From the NCBI GenBank assembly GCA_018064385.1, contig JAGHVI010000160.1, forward strand, positions 1-10,487: a DNA stretch of 10,487 nt. Direction: 5' to 3'. Position 1 is the first letter of the stretch. The number at the start of each line of letters is the position of its first letter. This document shows positions 1 through 8,978 of the stretch, piece by piece. The notes under the pieces are model-generated. The model was not told where the DNA came from. It saw nothing but the letters and a program-made list of their open reading frames with translations, and ran no database searches. The DNA is from Candidatus Minthenecus merdequi. Its GTDB lineage: Bacteria > Bacteroidota > Bacteroidia > Bacteroidales > Paludibacteraceae. The position numbers were made by a program, and so were the translations under genes.

Positions 1-68
1 CAGTCGGTCACATAGCCCGCTATGCTCCCTTCTTTCGCACAGCAATCTGCTAAAAATAAACTTCAAAA
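1..68. repeat. Left-end copy of a dispersed palindromic repeat (core plus right arm)
   Basis: Bases 1-47 match the last 47 bases of the window (10441-10487) in the same orientation with one difference, T at 35 versus C at the matching place. The core contains a perfect small inverted repeat, CATAGC-CC-GCTATG (11-24). After the core come CAATCTGC (43-50) and AAACTTCAAAA (58-68). The latter is the exact reverse complement of TTTTGAAGTTT (10408-10418), which lies before the core of the other copy. I read this as core plus right arm of an element whose left arm lies outside the window. It contains no convincing gene. It could be a small non-autonomous element, a REP-like hairpin or an intergenic repeat; the sequence does not decide. 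Confidence 0.75.
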
Positions 69-154
69 TCGTCTCAACCTAATTAATAGAACCACCCTTG
101 AAAAAATATTTCTTGCGGCACACAATAAAATTCAATACTGAACGTTTATATTTT

Positions 155-742
155 ATGATTGATTACGTAAAGGGAGAAATTGCCAGTCTGACACCCACGC
201 TCTGTGTCCTTGAGACAAGCGGTGTGGGTTTTGGCATAAACATTACCCTCACCACATATCAGCAGTTGCAGAACCAAGCAACAGCACGACTATATATATA
301 TGAAAGCATCAAAGAGGATGCCTTTCAACTATATGGGTTTATGACTCCAGAAGAGCGTGAAACCTTCTTGCTGCTGATTTCTGTAAGTGGAGTTGGAGCG
401 GGGACAGCGCGAATGATACTATCCACTTATTCGGCAGAAGAGTTGGTGCGAATCATCAGCAGTGGCGATGTGAACTCAATAAAACGAGTCAAAGGCATAG
501 GGCTCAAAACGGCACAGCGCATTATTGTTGATTTGAAAGACAAAATGAGTACAATTGGAAGTTCGGATGTCAGTATCTCTGTTGCTGGAGCGAGGAGCGA
601 AAAGGCGGACGAGGCAACGTCTGCACTTGTGGCTTTGGGCTTTCAACAGGCCATTTCAGCCAAAGTGGTAGATGCTATAATCACCAAAGACTCGACACTT
701 TCGACAGGAGCAATAATCAAACAGGCATTGAAACAATTGTAG
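155..742 (+). CDS. ruvA: RuvA, Holliday junction branch-migration complex DNA-binding subunit
   Basis: RuvA tetramers bind four-way DNA junctions and load the RuvB helicase so that junctions migrate during recombinational repair in the cytoplasm. The 195-aa product has the usual family length and layout. An N-terminal OB-fold (about 1-63) opens MIDYVKGEIA and contains the acidic pin pair E54-D55 before LYGF. Two helix-hairpin-helix motifs follow, SGVG (78-81) and KGIG (113-116). After a flexible serine-rich linker (about 132-150), a small C-terminal domain (151-195, ADEATSALVALGF) is expected to contact RuvB. I chose the ATG at 155 because the family begins exactly there; an in-frame TTG at 98 would add 19 residues with no RuvA character. 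It ends 24 bp before sprA. A ruvA-sprA pairing is familiar in Bacteroidota. No ruvB or ruvC is present here. Confidence 0.96.
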   Translation: MIDYVKGEIASLTPTLCVLETSGVGFGINITLTTYQQLQNQATARLYIYESIKEDAFQLYGFMTPEERETFLLLISVSGVGAGTARMILSTYSAEELVRIISSGDVNSIKRVKGIGLKTAQRIIVDLKDKMSTIGSSDVSISVAGARSEKADEATSALVALGFQQAISAKVVDAIITKDSTLSTGAIIKQALKQL

Positions 743-766
743 AACTTGCGATAAGAAAGAAATAGA

Positions 767-3700
767 ATGAAGAGTTTTCAGAGATTTTTGAACATAATGC
801 TGGCGGTGAGCATCGTTCTTACGATAGGTATTGGCATAATAGATGCCAACACCATGTCTGGTGTTTCTCTGTACTCTCCTGAAAATGTTGTGGCAGCTGA
901 CGACAACAATAGTTCTGCAACAGACTCTATTCAACAGAAAGCAGCAGATGCAAAAGACTCGATACCTGCACCTCCAGGTGTTCATCAGGTCACACAAACA
1001 GCTATCAATGACATAGACGATTACACAACCGAATATCCAATAGACCTCAACGACCCAGACAACATCAACAGAGGGTTTGACTACGACCCTGTGACAGGTG
1101 AATATATGTTGCACAGTCGAGTCGGAGATATTGATATCAATACCCCTATACGACTTTCGGCAAATGAATATCAAACAATCGTGCGCAAAAATTATATGAG
1201 GGACTATTGGCGTACGAAGAACAAAGAGGCGTTGGACAATTACGAAGACAAATTCAACATCACTGATATGAAATTCTCGCTTGGACCAGCTGAGAAAGTG
1301 TTTGGACCAGGAGGAGTGAGAATCAAGATGCAAGGTTCTGCTGAGTTGAAATTTGGCATAAAATACAACAATATACAGAATTATACACTTTCGGAGCGAC
1401 TTCGCAAGACTACGACATTCGACTTTGACGAGAACATTCAGTTGAACGTCAATGCCACTGTTGGTGATCGTATCAAGTTTGGAATGAACTACAACACCGA
1501 GGCTTCGTTTGACTATGACCAGACAAAGATTAAATTGGCTTACGAAGGCAAGGACGATGACATCATCAAAGCTATAGAGGTAGGTAACGTCAGTCTGCCG
1601 CTCAACACGCAACTCATAACAGGTAGTCAAGCATTGTTCGGAATGCGGGCTGCACTGCAATTCGGTAAGTTGTCAATAGATGCGATTGTTGCTCAGCAAC
1701 AGTCACAGAGCCAGCATGTCAACTCGCAGGGTGGAGCACAGTTGATGGACTTTGAGGTAGATATCAACAATTACGATGAAAATCGTCATTTTTTCCTTTC
1801 GCAATATTTCCGTGACCATTTTGAGAGTAGTATGGCGACAATGCCTTACTCGACATCGGGTGTCAACATAACCCGTTGCGAGGTGTGGATAACCAACAAG
1901 CGAAACAACTTTGAGCAGACGCGTAACTTCGTGGCATTTATGGACCTTGGCGAAAACGACAAAATAGGCAAGCCAAGACGTTGGACACCGAATGTGATGC
2001 CGAACGGGGTACCTGCCAACGAAGCGAACAACTTGTACAACGATGTCAAATCAATAGATGGAGTGCGAGACATTCAGCGCTGCAACTCGGTGTTGGACGC
2101 AGCATTGAATGGAGATTCAATATTTGGTGGCGAGGATTATGAGAAGGTGGAAAGTGCGCGTAAGTTGAACGAATCCGAATATGTACTCAACACGCAACTT
2201 GGTTTTATCTCGCTCAAACAGCAACTGAACCAAGACGAGGTTCTTGCAGTTGCTTTTGAATATACATACGGAGGCAAAACCTATCAGGTTGGTGAACTTT
2301 CGACAGATGGTGTGGATGTGCCTAATGCGCTCATCTTGAAAATGCTGAAGGGAACGGCTGTAAATCCGCACACTCCGCTCTTCAAGTTAATGATGAAAAA
2401 CATCTACTATTTGGGAGGTACGAATGTACAGCAAGACAAATTCAAACTGCAAATACAGTACAAAAACGATTCGAGTGGTGTCTATGTCAACTATATCCCA
2501 GAGGGTAATTGTGCAAACAAACTATTGCTGCGCGTGATGAACCTTGACAGACTGGACTCGAAGAACGAATCGAAACCTGACGGAAAATTTGATTTTGTTG
2601 AGGGCTATACGATATACTCAAGCAATGGCCGTATCATCTTCCCGTCGCCAGAACCATTTGGCTCCTACCTTAGGAAGCAGATAGGCAACGATGCAATAGC
2701 AGACAAATACTGTTTCCAAGAATTATACGACTCAACATTAGTTGCAGCGGGTGAATTTGCTGAGAAAAACAAATTCCGTATAGCAGGAGAATTTCAAGCC
2801 ACATCCGGTTCGGTCATTCAGCTCGGAGCTATGAACATTCCTCGAGGTTCGGTTAAGGTTACCACAGGAGGGCAGGAATTGACTGAGAATGTTGACTATA
2901 CGATAGACTATACTATGGGTACAGTTACCATACTCAACCAATCAATCCTGGCATCGGGAAACAACATAGATGTAAGATTGGAGAACCAAAACACCTTCAA
3001 CATGCAGCGACGTACGTTGGTAGGAACTCATTTGGAATATGCTTTTACGAAAGACTTTTCGGTTGGGGGAACACTGATGCACCTTACGGAGATGCCAATG
3101 GTAACCAAGACCGCTGTTGGAGCTGAACCGATAGCCAACACCATTTGGGGTCTCAACTTGGCATATCACAACGATGCAGCGTGGCTGACCAAGGCTGTCG
3201 ATGCCATACCAGGCATAAATGCCACTGCACCATCGTCTATTGTTGTCAATGCCGAGGTAGCACAGTTCATACCAGGTCATCGCAAAGTTGACGGCAACCC
3301 AGGATATGCGTACCTTGACGACTTCGAGAGTACCGAGACTTCTATTGATTTACGCTATCCATACTATTGGAGACTCTGTGCAACTCCATACGACGAAAAC
3401 GGCAGATTCCCTGAAGCGACTAAGACGAATAACGTAGAATATGGGGAAAATCGAGCAAGGTTCAATTGGTATGTCATAGACAATACTGTTTTCAACCGAG
3501 ACAACAGCCAAACACCGAATCATCTTCGTTCCGACAAAAAACAGTTGAGTAATCACTTAACCCGTGAAGTCATTGAACAGGAACTCTTCCCTAACAAAGA
3601 GTCTATCGTAGGTCAATCCTCCACACTTCCTGTGCTGAACATCAGTTTTTATCCAGAAGAGCGAGGCCCATACAACCTTAGTTTAGATGTTGACCCATCG

Positions 3701-6700
3701 ACGGGTAAGTTGAACTTTCCAACGAAACGCTGGGGTGGTATGTTCCGTCGTTTGGAAACATCTGATTTCGAGACAGCCAACATACAATACATTAAGTTCT
3801 GGATGATGGATCCATTTGTCAACGACACAATGGGAACAGATAAGGGAGGAGACCTTTACTTCAATCTTGGCGATGTAAGTGAGGACATATTGAAAGATGG
3901 AAAGAAATTCTTCGAGAATGGTATGCCTATAAATGGTGACACAACAAACACCTCGCGTACCATTTGGGGGCGTGTACCGACGACGCAGTCAACTGTATTG
4001 GCATTTGATGGTTCTTTAGACTCACGCAAATACCAGGATGTTGGACTTGACGGTCTTCGCACAGAAGATGAGCAGAACTTTTCGACATACTCATCATTTG
4101 TTGCAGGTCTCAAGGCAAAACTTACGCCTTCGCTTGTGTCTCAGATGGAATCTGACCCATATTCACCAATCAACGACCCAGCCAGTGATAACTATCATCA
4201 TTTCCGCGGTTCAGACTATGACAGTGAGGGGCGCGGCATTTTGTCACGTTATAAATACTACAATAACCCAGAGGGCAACTCGCCGGCTTCGGACAACACT
4301 TCCGAGTCATATTCGACATCAGCCACCACTGTACCTGATGCAGAGGATGTCAATCAAGACAACACCTTGAATGAATACGAAAAATACTTTGAGTACAAAG
4401 TTTCTATTCGTCACGAAGATATGATGGTTGGCAAAAACAACATAGTTGACGAGATTGTCACCGAAGTAGAAATGGCAGACGGAACGAAGAGTAAGGTGAC
4501 TTGGTATCAGTTCAAGATACCAATCAGTTCATACTCCAACAGAGTAGGTTCAATCAACAACTTCCGCAGTATTCGCTTTGCGAGAATGTATATGACAGGG
4601 TTTCAGAAAGAGATGCATCTTCGATTTGGCACGCTCGAACTTGTGCGAGGAGAGTGGAAACACTACTCGAAACCATTGTATGATCCAAACAATCCACCTA
4701 TGAACACAGCGTCGATGGACGTGACATCAGTTAATATAGAAGAAAATGACAACAAAAAGCCAGTCAATTACGTTCTTCCACCAGATGTTACTCGTTCCAC
4801 GGATCCAAGTCAGCCACAGTTGACAGAGCAGAACGAGCAGTCTATGCTCATAAAGGTTATGGGATTAGCGCCAGAGGATGCAAGGGCGGTTTATAAGAAT
4901 CTTCGCTATGATATGCGACGCTACAAACGCATTCAGATGTTTACACATGCCGAGGCTGTATATGATGCATTTGACTATGACTCGACAGACTTGAAAGATT
5001 ACGAATGCACAGTCTTTTTGAGAATAGGTTCAGACCAGACACAGAACTATTATGAATACGAGATTCCATTGAAACTCACACCTCCAGGACATTATGTGAA
5101 GTGGGACGAAAATGTTTGGCCAAACTCGAATATGTTTGACTTTGCGCTCTCCTTATTGACAGAAGTCAAAAACAGACGCAATGCATCGTTGCGCAAAACT
5201 CGTGGTTCGATGGCTACTGCATATTCGGAGTACGACCCAGACAATATGCAGAACAAAATAACCGTTGTGGGCAATCCAAACCTTGGAGAGGTCAAGACAA
5301 TGATGATAGGTGTGCGCAACCATGCCAACGCAGTCAAGAGCATAGAGATTTGGGTCAACGAATTGCGACTGACCGAATTTGATGAAAAAGCTTCGTGGGC
5401 AGTGACAGGCAATGTTGGTATAAACTTTTCGGATGTAGGTTCATTCAATATTTCGGCGCGTTACGAGCAGGCAGGCTATGGTTCGTTGGAACAGTCGCTA
5501 AACGAACGAAGAATGGACGACCTGACGCAAATAAACCTCTCAGCGCAGTGGGATTTTGGACGATTTGTGCCAGACAAAGTCAATATGCACATACCAGTCT
5601 ATTACAGTTACGGTGAGGAGCAACGATTGCCATTATACAATCCTACGGACGAGGATATAAAACTAAAAGATGCGTTAAAAGCACTTGAAACGAAAGAACA
5701 GCGTGACTCGTTAAAGTCTCTGTCGTTAGAACGAAACATTACGCAGAGTTTCAACATCACGAATATGAAGATAGACCTACGTGGCAAGAAACCAAGAGTT
5801 TGGGATCCAGGCAACTTCTCGCTTTCATACGCATTTACACAGACAAAAGACCTTGACCCTGAGACAGAGCGAGACTTTACGAACAACCATAATGCACAGT
5901 TCAACTACAACTTCTCGACAACCCCTGAGCCGTGGGAACCATTCAAGACAAACAAAAAACTTACTAAATGGAAGATATTAACCGAATGGGGATTGAATTA
6001 TGAACCTTCGATACTTGCGTTCAACGTCAATGTTGTGAGGATGTATCAGGAGACACAATTGCGAGACTTGACAGGCGCGATGGGTATTGATTTTCGCGAC
6101 CCTCGCAACTCGCTGTTATCCTGCTCAAAAGACTTCACTTGGTCTCGTAACTTCCAGATAAAATACGACATAACGAAAAACCTGTCGCTTCAGTTGCAGA
6201 CAAACACCAACAGTCGTTACGACGAAACCAAATACAATCCAGTAAACAAAAAATTATTTCCAGACGAATACGAGCAATGGAAAGACACAATTCGTCGAAG
6301 CATAGCCGAAGGAGGACGACCATTGGCATACCAGCAGACGTTCACAGCAACTTGGAATGTGCCAATCAACAAACTGCCTGAGATGGACTGGATTACAGCC
6401 AAGGCTCAATATTCAGCAACCTACAATTGGACTGCTGGTATATCGATAGACGACCAGCAGTGGATGGGTAACACTATTTCCAATTTGGCGCAATGGCAGG
6501 CAGATGGACAATTGAACTTTGCAACATTGTATGGTAAATCCAAGTATGTCAAAGACTTGAACAACAAACTTCAGCAACGGTCTATGGGACGAGGAGGAAG
6601 GAATAGGTCAAATTTCAAAGAAAAAACCTTTGTTAAGACCATAAAGGTGTCAGACACTACGACGGTGAAGATAAACCACAAATTGAACAGTTCCAAGTTG

Positions 6701-8287
6701 AATGTCTCGTTCGTGAACAGTCGAGGGAGGACCATAGATGTTAAATACCGTATCATAGACAACAACAACATCGAGATAAAAAAGAATCGCATAAGCCTTG
6801 ATTCAGTCAAGATGACCATCAAGACGAAAGACCCTAATGTATTATCGTCCAAAGAGCTGGCTGAAATTTATGGTGTAAGGATATTGATGTTGGTACGCAA
6901 ACTTCAGGTGGCATACAAAGGTTCCAGCAGTGTTGCCATACCTGGATATAATGGTGGCGGTAAATTCTTTGGGCAGACATCTGTTGACGGCAAATTAAAG
7001 CCAGGACTAGCCTTTGCATTTGGAATACCTAACGAAGAATACGTCAAGAGTTGTATGGAGAATGGTTGGGTTATAATGGATGGTTCTATTGTCACGCAAT
7101 CAACGGTCAACAAGACATCAGACCTTGACATAAAACTATCATTAGAGCCAGTGCCAAACTTCAAGATAGAGTTAGAGTCCAAGCGTGTACAATCCGAGAT
7201 GATTTCGACGCAGCAATTGTCAGGGGGAGCACCACCAATGACCTATTCGGGAACATTCAGAATGACGACGTGTATGTTAGCTTCGACCTTCGTAAGTTCG
7301 GGCAAAGCAGAAAACAACTACAAGAACAAGACATTCGAGACATTCCTTGAGAATCGTGAGATAATAGCAAACAGGATAGAAAATCAGTACGCAGGTTCGG
7401 TATATCCGACGAGCAACTTTATGGAGAACCATCGGTTGGCAGGACAGACGTATAATCGTGACAATGGTGGAGTCAATAAGAACTCAGCAGATGTGCTGAT
7501 TCCTGCCTTTTTGGCTGCATATTCGGGTACGAGTCCAGGCAAACAGGCATTGGACATCTTCCCTGGATTTCTTGCAATGCTGCCAAACTGGAAGGTAACA
7601 TACGATGGTTTGGGTAAATTGAAATCAATGCAGAAAGTCTTCAAGAGTTTCACATTGACACATGCATACCAGTGTACATACAATGTTGGGTCGTACAACT
7701 CCTACACCAACTATGCGTCCATAGGCGGGAACAGAGGTTTCATCAAAGATGTGACAACTGGCAATCCTGTGCCATCTTCGCAGTACAACATCACTTCGGT
7801 CAACATCACAGAATCGCTCAATCCACTCATCGGTGTGGATATGGCGTTCAAAAACTCATTCACAGCCAAAGTCGAATACAAACGTCAGCGAACCTTGACA
7901 CTTAACGTATCGGCAAGCCAGATTATGGAGGCAAAGAACAACGAGTGGGTTATCGGTGTTGGCTATGTGCTGAAAGACTTTGATGTAATGATAAAATTGA
8001 AACAAAGTAAGACAAAGAAAGTCAAGAACGACCTGACACTGCGATGCGACTTTTCGATAAAAGATGTTGCCACATTATTGCGTAAGATGGACGAAACCTT
8101 TACAACACAGGCTACGAATGGTAACAAAACCTTCGGGTTCAAACTATCGGCTGAATATGTATTCTCGTCAATGTTGTCGTTTAAACTGTACTGCGACTAT
8201 CAGAACAATGCGCCATACATTTCGACCTCTTATCCTGTTGAGACATGCGATGTTGGACTTGCCGTCAAATTTATGTTAACGCGATAA
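767..8287 (+). CDS. sprA: SprA/Sov, outer-membrane translocon of the type IX secretion system
   Basis: SprA (Sov in Porphyromonas gingivalis) is the giant beta-barrel pore through which T9SS cargo carrying a C-terminal signal crosses the outer membrane, working with PorV and a plug protein. The 2506-aa length fits known members (about 2400-2500 aa). A hydrophobic stretch at residues 8-26 after a basic start looks like a Sec signal peptide, with no lipobox. Family-type segments appear in order: YPIDLNDPDNI soon after the signal; GYAYLDDFES (846-855); a TREVIEQELFPNK stretch; DPF...LGDVSEDILKDGK (about 1012-1050); FARMYMTGF...RGEW (1271 to about 1293); and WVNELRLTEF (1529-1538). The rest is rich in alternating polar and aromatic residues typical of barrel strands. 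The frame is intact. A basic insert lies at about 1935-2030. The ATG follows an A-rich AAGAAAGAAATAGA leader. T9SS cargo and partner genes are not in the window. Confidence 0.96.
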   Translation: MKSFQRFLNIMLAVSIVLTIGIGIIDANTMSGVSLYSPENVVAADDNNSSATDSIQQKAADAKDSIPAPPGVHQVTQTAINDIDDYTTEYPIDLNDPDNINRGFDYDPVTGEYMLHSRVGDIDINTPIRLSANEYQTIVRKNYMRDYWRTKNKEALDNYEDKFNITDMKFSLGPAEKVFGPGGVRIKMQGSAELKFGIKYNNIQNYTLSERLRKTTTFDFDENIQLNVNATVGDRIKFGMNYNTEASFDYDQTKIKLAYEGKDDDIIKAIEVGNVSLPLNTQLITGSQALFGMRAALQFGKLSIDAIVAQQQSQSQHVNSQGGAQLMDFEVDINNYDENRHFFLSQYFRDHFESSMATMPYSTSGVNITRCEVWITNKRNNFEQTRNFVAFMDLGENDKIGKPRRWTPNVMPNGVPANEANNLYNDVKSIDGVRDIQRCNSVLDAALNGDSIFGGEDYEKVESARKLNESEYVLNTQLGFISLKQQLNQDEVLAVAFEYTYGGKTYQVGELSTDGVDVPNALILKMLKGTAVNPHTPLFKLMMKNIYYLGGTNVQQDKFKLQIQYKNDSSGVYVNYIPEGNCANKLLLRVMNLDRLDSKNESKPDGKFDFVEGYTIYSSNGRIIFPSPEPFGSYLRKQIGNDAIADKYCFQELYDSTLVAAGEFAEKNKFRIAGEFQATSGSVIQLGAMNIPRGSVKVTTGGQELTENVDYTIDYTMGTVTILNQSILASGNNIDVRLENQNTFNMQRRTLVGTHLEYAFTKDFSVGGTLMHLTEMPMVTKTAVGAEPIANTIWGLNLAYHNDAAWLTKAVDAIPGINATAPSSIVVNAEVAQFIPGHRKVDGNPGYAYLDDFESTETSIDLRYPYYWRLCATPYDENGRFPEATKTNNVEYGENRARFNWYVIDNTVFNRDNSQTPNHLRSDKKQLSNHLTREVIEQELFPNKESIVGQSSTLPVLNISFYPEERGPYNLSLDVDPSTGKLNFPTKRWGGMFRRLETSDFETANIQYIKFWMMDPFVNDTMGTDKGGDLYFNLGDVSEDILKDGKKFFENGMPINGDTTNTSRTIWGRVPTTQSTVLAFDGSLDSRKYQDVGLDGLRTEDEQNFSTYSSFVAGLKAKLTPSLVSQMESDPYSPINDPASDNYHHFRGSDYDSEGRGILSRYKYYNNPEGNSPASDNTSESYSTSATTVPDAEDVNQDNTLNEYEKYFEYKVSIRHEDMMVGKNNIVDEIVTEVEMADGTKSKVTWYQFKIPISSYSNRVGSINNFRSIRFARMYMTGFQKEMHLRFGTLELVRGEWKHYSKPLYDPNNPPMNTASMDVTSVNIEENDNKKPVNYVLPPDVTRSTDPSQPQLTEQNEQSMLIKVMGLAPEDARAVYKNLRYDMRRYKRIQMFTHAEAVYDAFDYDSTDLKDYECTVFLRIGSDQTQNYYEYEIPLKLTPPGHYVKWDENVWPNSNMFDFALSLLTEVKNRRNASLRKTRGSMATAYSEYDPDNMQNKITVVGNPNLGEVKTMMIGVRNHANAVKSIEIWVNELRLTEFDEKASWAVTGNVGINFSDVGSFNISARYEQAGYGSLEQSLNERRMDDLTQINLSAQWDFGRFVPDKVNMHIPVYYSYGEEQRLPLYNPTDEDIKLKDALKALETKEQRDSLKSLSLERNITQSFNITNMKIDLRGKKPRVWDPGNFSLSYAFTQTKDLDPETERDFTNNHNAQFNYNFSTTPEPWEPFKTNKKLTKWKILTEWGLNYEPSILAFNVNVVRMYQETQLRDLTGAMGIDFRDPRNSLLSCSKDFTWSRNFQIKYDITKNLSLQLQTNTNSRYDETKYNPVNKKLFPDEYEQWKDTIRRSIAEGGRPLAYQQTFTATWNVPINKLPEMDWITAKAQYSATYNWTAGISIDDQQWMGNTISNLAQWQADGQLNFATLYGKSKYVKDLNNKLQQRSMGRGGRNRSNFKEKTFVKTIKVSDTTTVKINHKLNSSKLNVSFVNSRGRTIDVKYRIIDNNNIEIKKNRISLDSVKMTIKTKDPNVLSSKELAEIYGVRILMLVRKLQVAYKGSSSVAIPGYNGGGKFFGQTSVDGKLKPGLAFAFGIPNEEYVKSCMENGWVIMDGSIVTQSTVNKTSDLDIKLSLEPVPNFKIELESKRVQSEMISTQQLSGGAPPMTYSGTFRMTTCMLASTFVSSGKAENNYKNKTFETFLENREIIANRIENQYAGSVYPTSNFMENHRLAGQTYNRDNGGVNKNSADVLIPAFLAAYSGTSPGKQALDIFPGFLAMLPNWKVTYDGLGKLKSMQKVFKSFTLTHAYQCTYNVGSYNSYTNYASIGGNRGFIKDVTTGNPVPSSQYNITSVNITESLNPLIGVDMAFKNSFTAKVEYKRQRTLTLNVSASQIMEAKNNEWVIGVGYVLKDFDVMIKLKQSKTKKVKNDLTLRCDFSIKDVATLLRKMDETFTTQATNGNKTFGFKLSAEYVFSSMLSFKLYCDYQNNAPYISTSYPVETCDVGLAVKFMLTR

Positions 8288-8303
8288 TATAACCAAAAAA
8301 ACA

Positions 8304-8978
8304 ATGGATACAAGAAAAGAATTTCTTAAATTTGCCACATCAGACCTTGGATTCAACAGCAATGGTTTGGACAAATATATGAGTGACAGTGGCTACATCT
8401 CACCATCTATTCTTGAGGAGCGTCAGTTGAATGTCACGCAGATGGATGTGTTTTCGCGACTGATGATGGATCGTATCATATTCCTCGGCACACCGATTAA
8501 CGACTATGTAGCCAACGTAATACAAGCACAGTTACTATTTCTCGACACATCGGACCAAGGCAAAGACATATCCATTTATATAAACAGTCCAGGCGGTTCA
8601 GTGCATGCGGGATTGGGAATATATGACACGATGCAGATAATAGGTTCGAAGGTGTCAACGATATGCACAGGAATGGCAGCATCAATGGCAGCAGTATTGT
8701 TGGTGGCAGGCGAGAAAGGCAAACGTTGTGCACTGCCACATTCGCGAGTGATGATACACCAGCCAATGGGAGGAATGCAGGGACAGGCAGCAGATATGGA
8801 GATAAACTACAAGCAGATTATGCTGTTACGCGATGAATTATATCAGATAATCTCAAACCACTCAGGGCAGAGTTTTGAGAAGGTTATGAAAGATTCAGAC
8901 CGAGACTACTGGATGACTTCGAAAGAGGCATTAGAGTATGGAATGATAGACAAAATACTGACAAAAAAAGAAGCCTAA
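8304..8978 (+). CDS. clpP: ClpP, ATP-dependent Clp protease proteolytic subunit
   Basis: ClpP is the serine peptidase that stacks as two heptameric rings and degrades proteins fed to it by ClpX, in the cytoplasm. The 224-aa product carries the complete catalytic triad: Ser127 in GMAASMAAVLL, His152 in RVMIHQPMGG, and Asp201 in DSDRDYW. The INSPGGSV segment (94-100 region) forms the oxyanion-side glycine loop, and QLNVTQMDVFSRLMMDRIIFLG (about 41-62) is the conserved ring-core start. The N-terminal extension before YISPSILEER resembles other Bacteroidales ClpP proteins. The ATG at 8304 lies 16 bp after the sprA stop, behind an A-rich ACCAAAAAAACA leader. The stop codon overlaps the clpX start as TAATG, suggesting translational coupling of peptidase and unfoldase. 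In many Bacteroidales genomes the gene upstream of clpP is tig; here it is sprA. Confidence 0.98.
   Translation: MDTRKEFLKFATSDLGFNSNGLDKYMSDSGYISPSILEERQLNVTQMDVFSRLMMDRIIFLGTPINDYVANVIQAQLLFLDTSDQGKDISIYINSPGGSVHAGLGIYDTMQIIGSKVSTICTGMAASMAAVLLVAGEKGKRCALPHSRVMIHQPMGGMQGQAADMEINYKQIMLLRDELYQIISNHSGQSFEKVMKDSDRDYWMTSKEALEYGMIDKILTKKEA

Noticed and set aside
1..47. Minus-strand frame through the repeat core (ends GSIAGYVTD) as a conserved peptide
   Set aside because: It stays open in both copies, but the sequence has palindromic structure and is cut by the window edges. The one difference changes Lys to Glu. A coding role cannot be supported.
98..154. Longer ruvA start at an in-frame TTG, adding 19 residues
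   Set aside because: The added residues have no RuvA similarity and the family start MIxxxKG falls exactly at the ATG at 155.
69..154. A promoter for ruvA in the short left intergenic stretch
   Set aside because: TTG at 98-100 and 113-115 have no acceptable TAnnTTTG partner at proper spacing. TATATTTT at 147-154 abuts the start codon, too close to serve as the -7 element. No call made.
656..1660. 334-codon open frame on the - strand, partly opposite sprA
   Set aside because: It lies opposite confidently identified ruvA and sprA coding sequence, its protein is Cys/Val/Ile-rich with no recognisable motif, and it looks like a codon-bias shadow.
767..8287. SprA as a surface adhesin or T9SS cargo protein
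   Set aside because: The length, the conserved SprA segments and the ruvA neighbour identify the translocon itself, and I see no cargo-type C-terminal signal domain.
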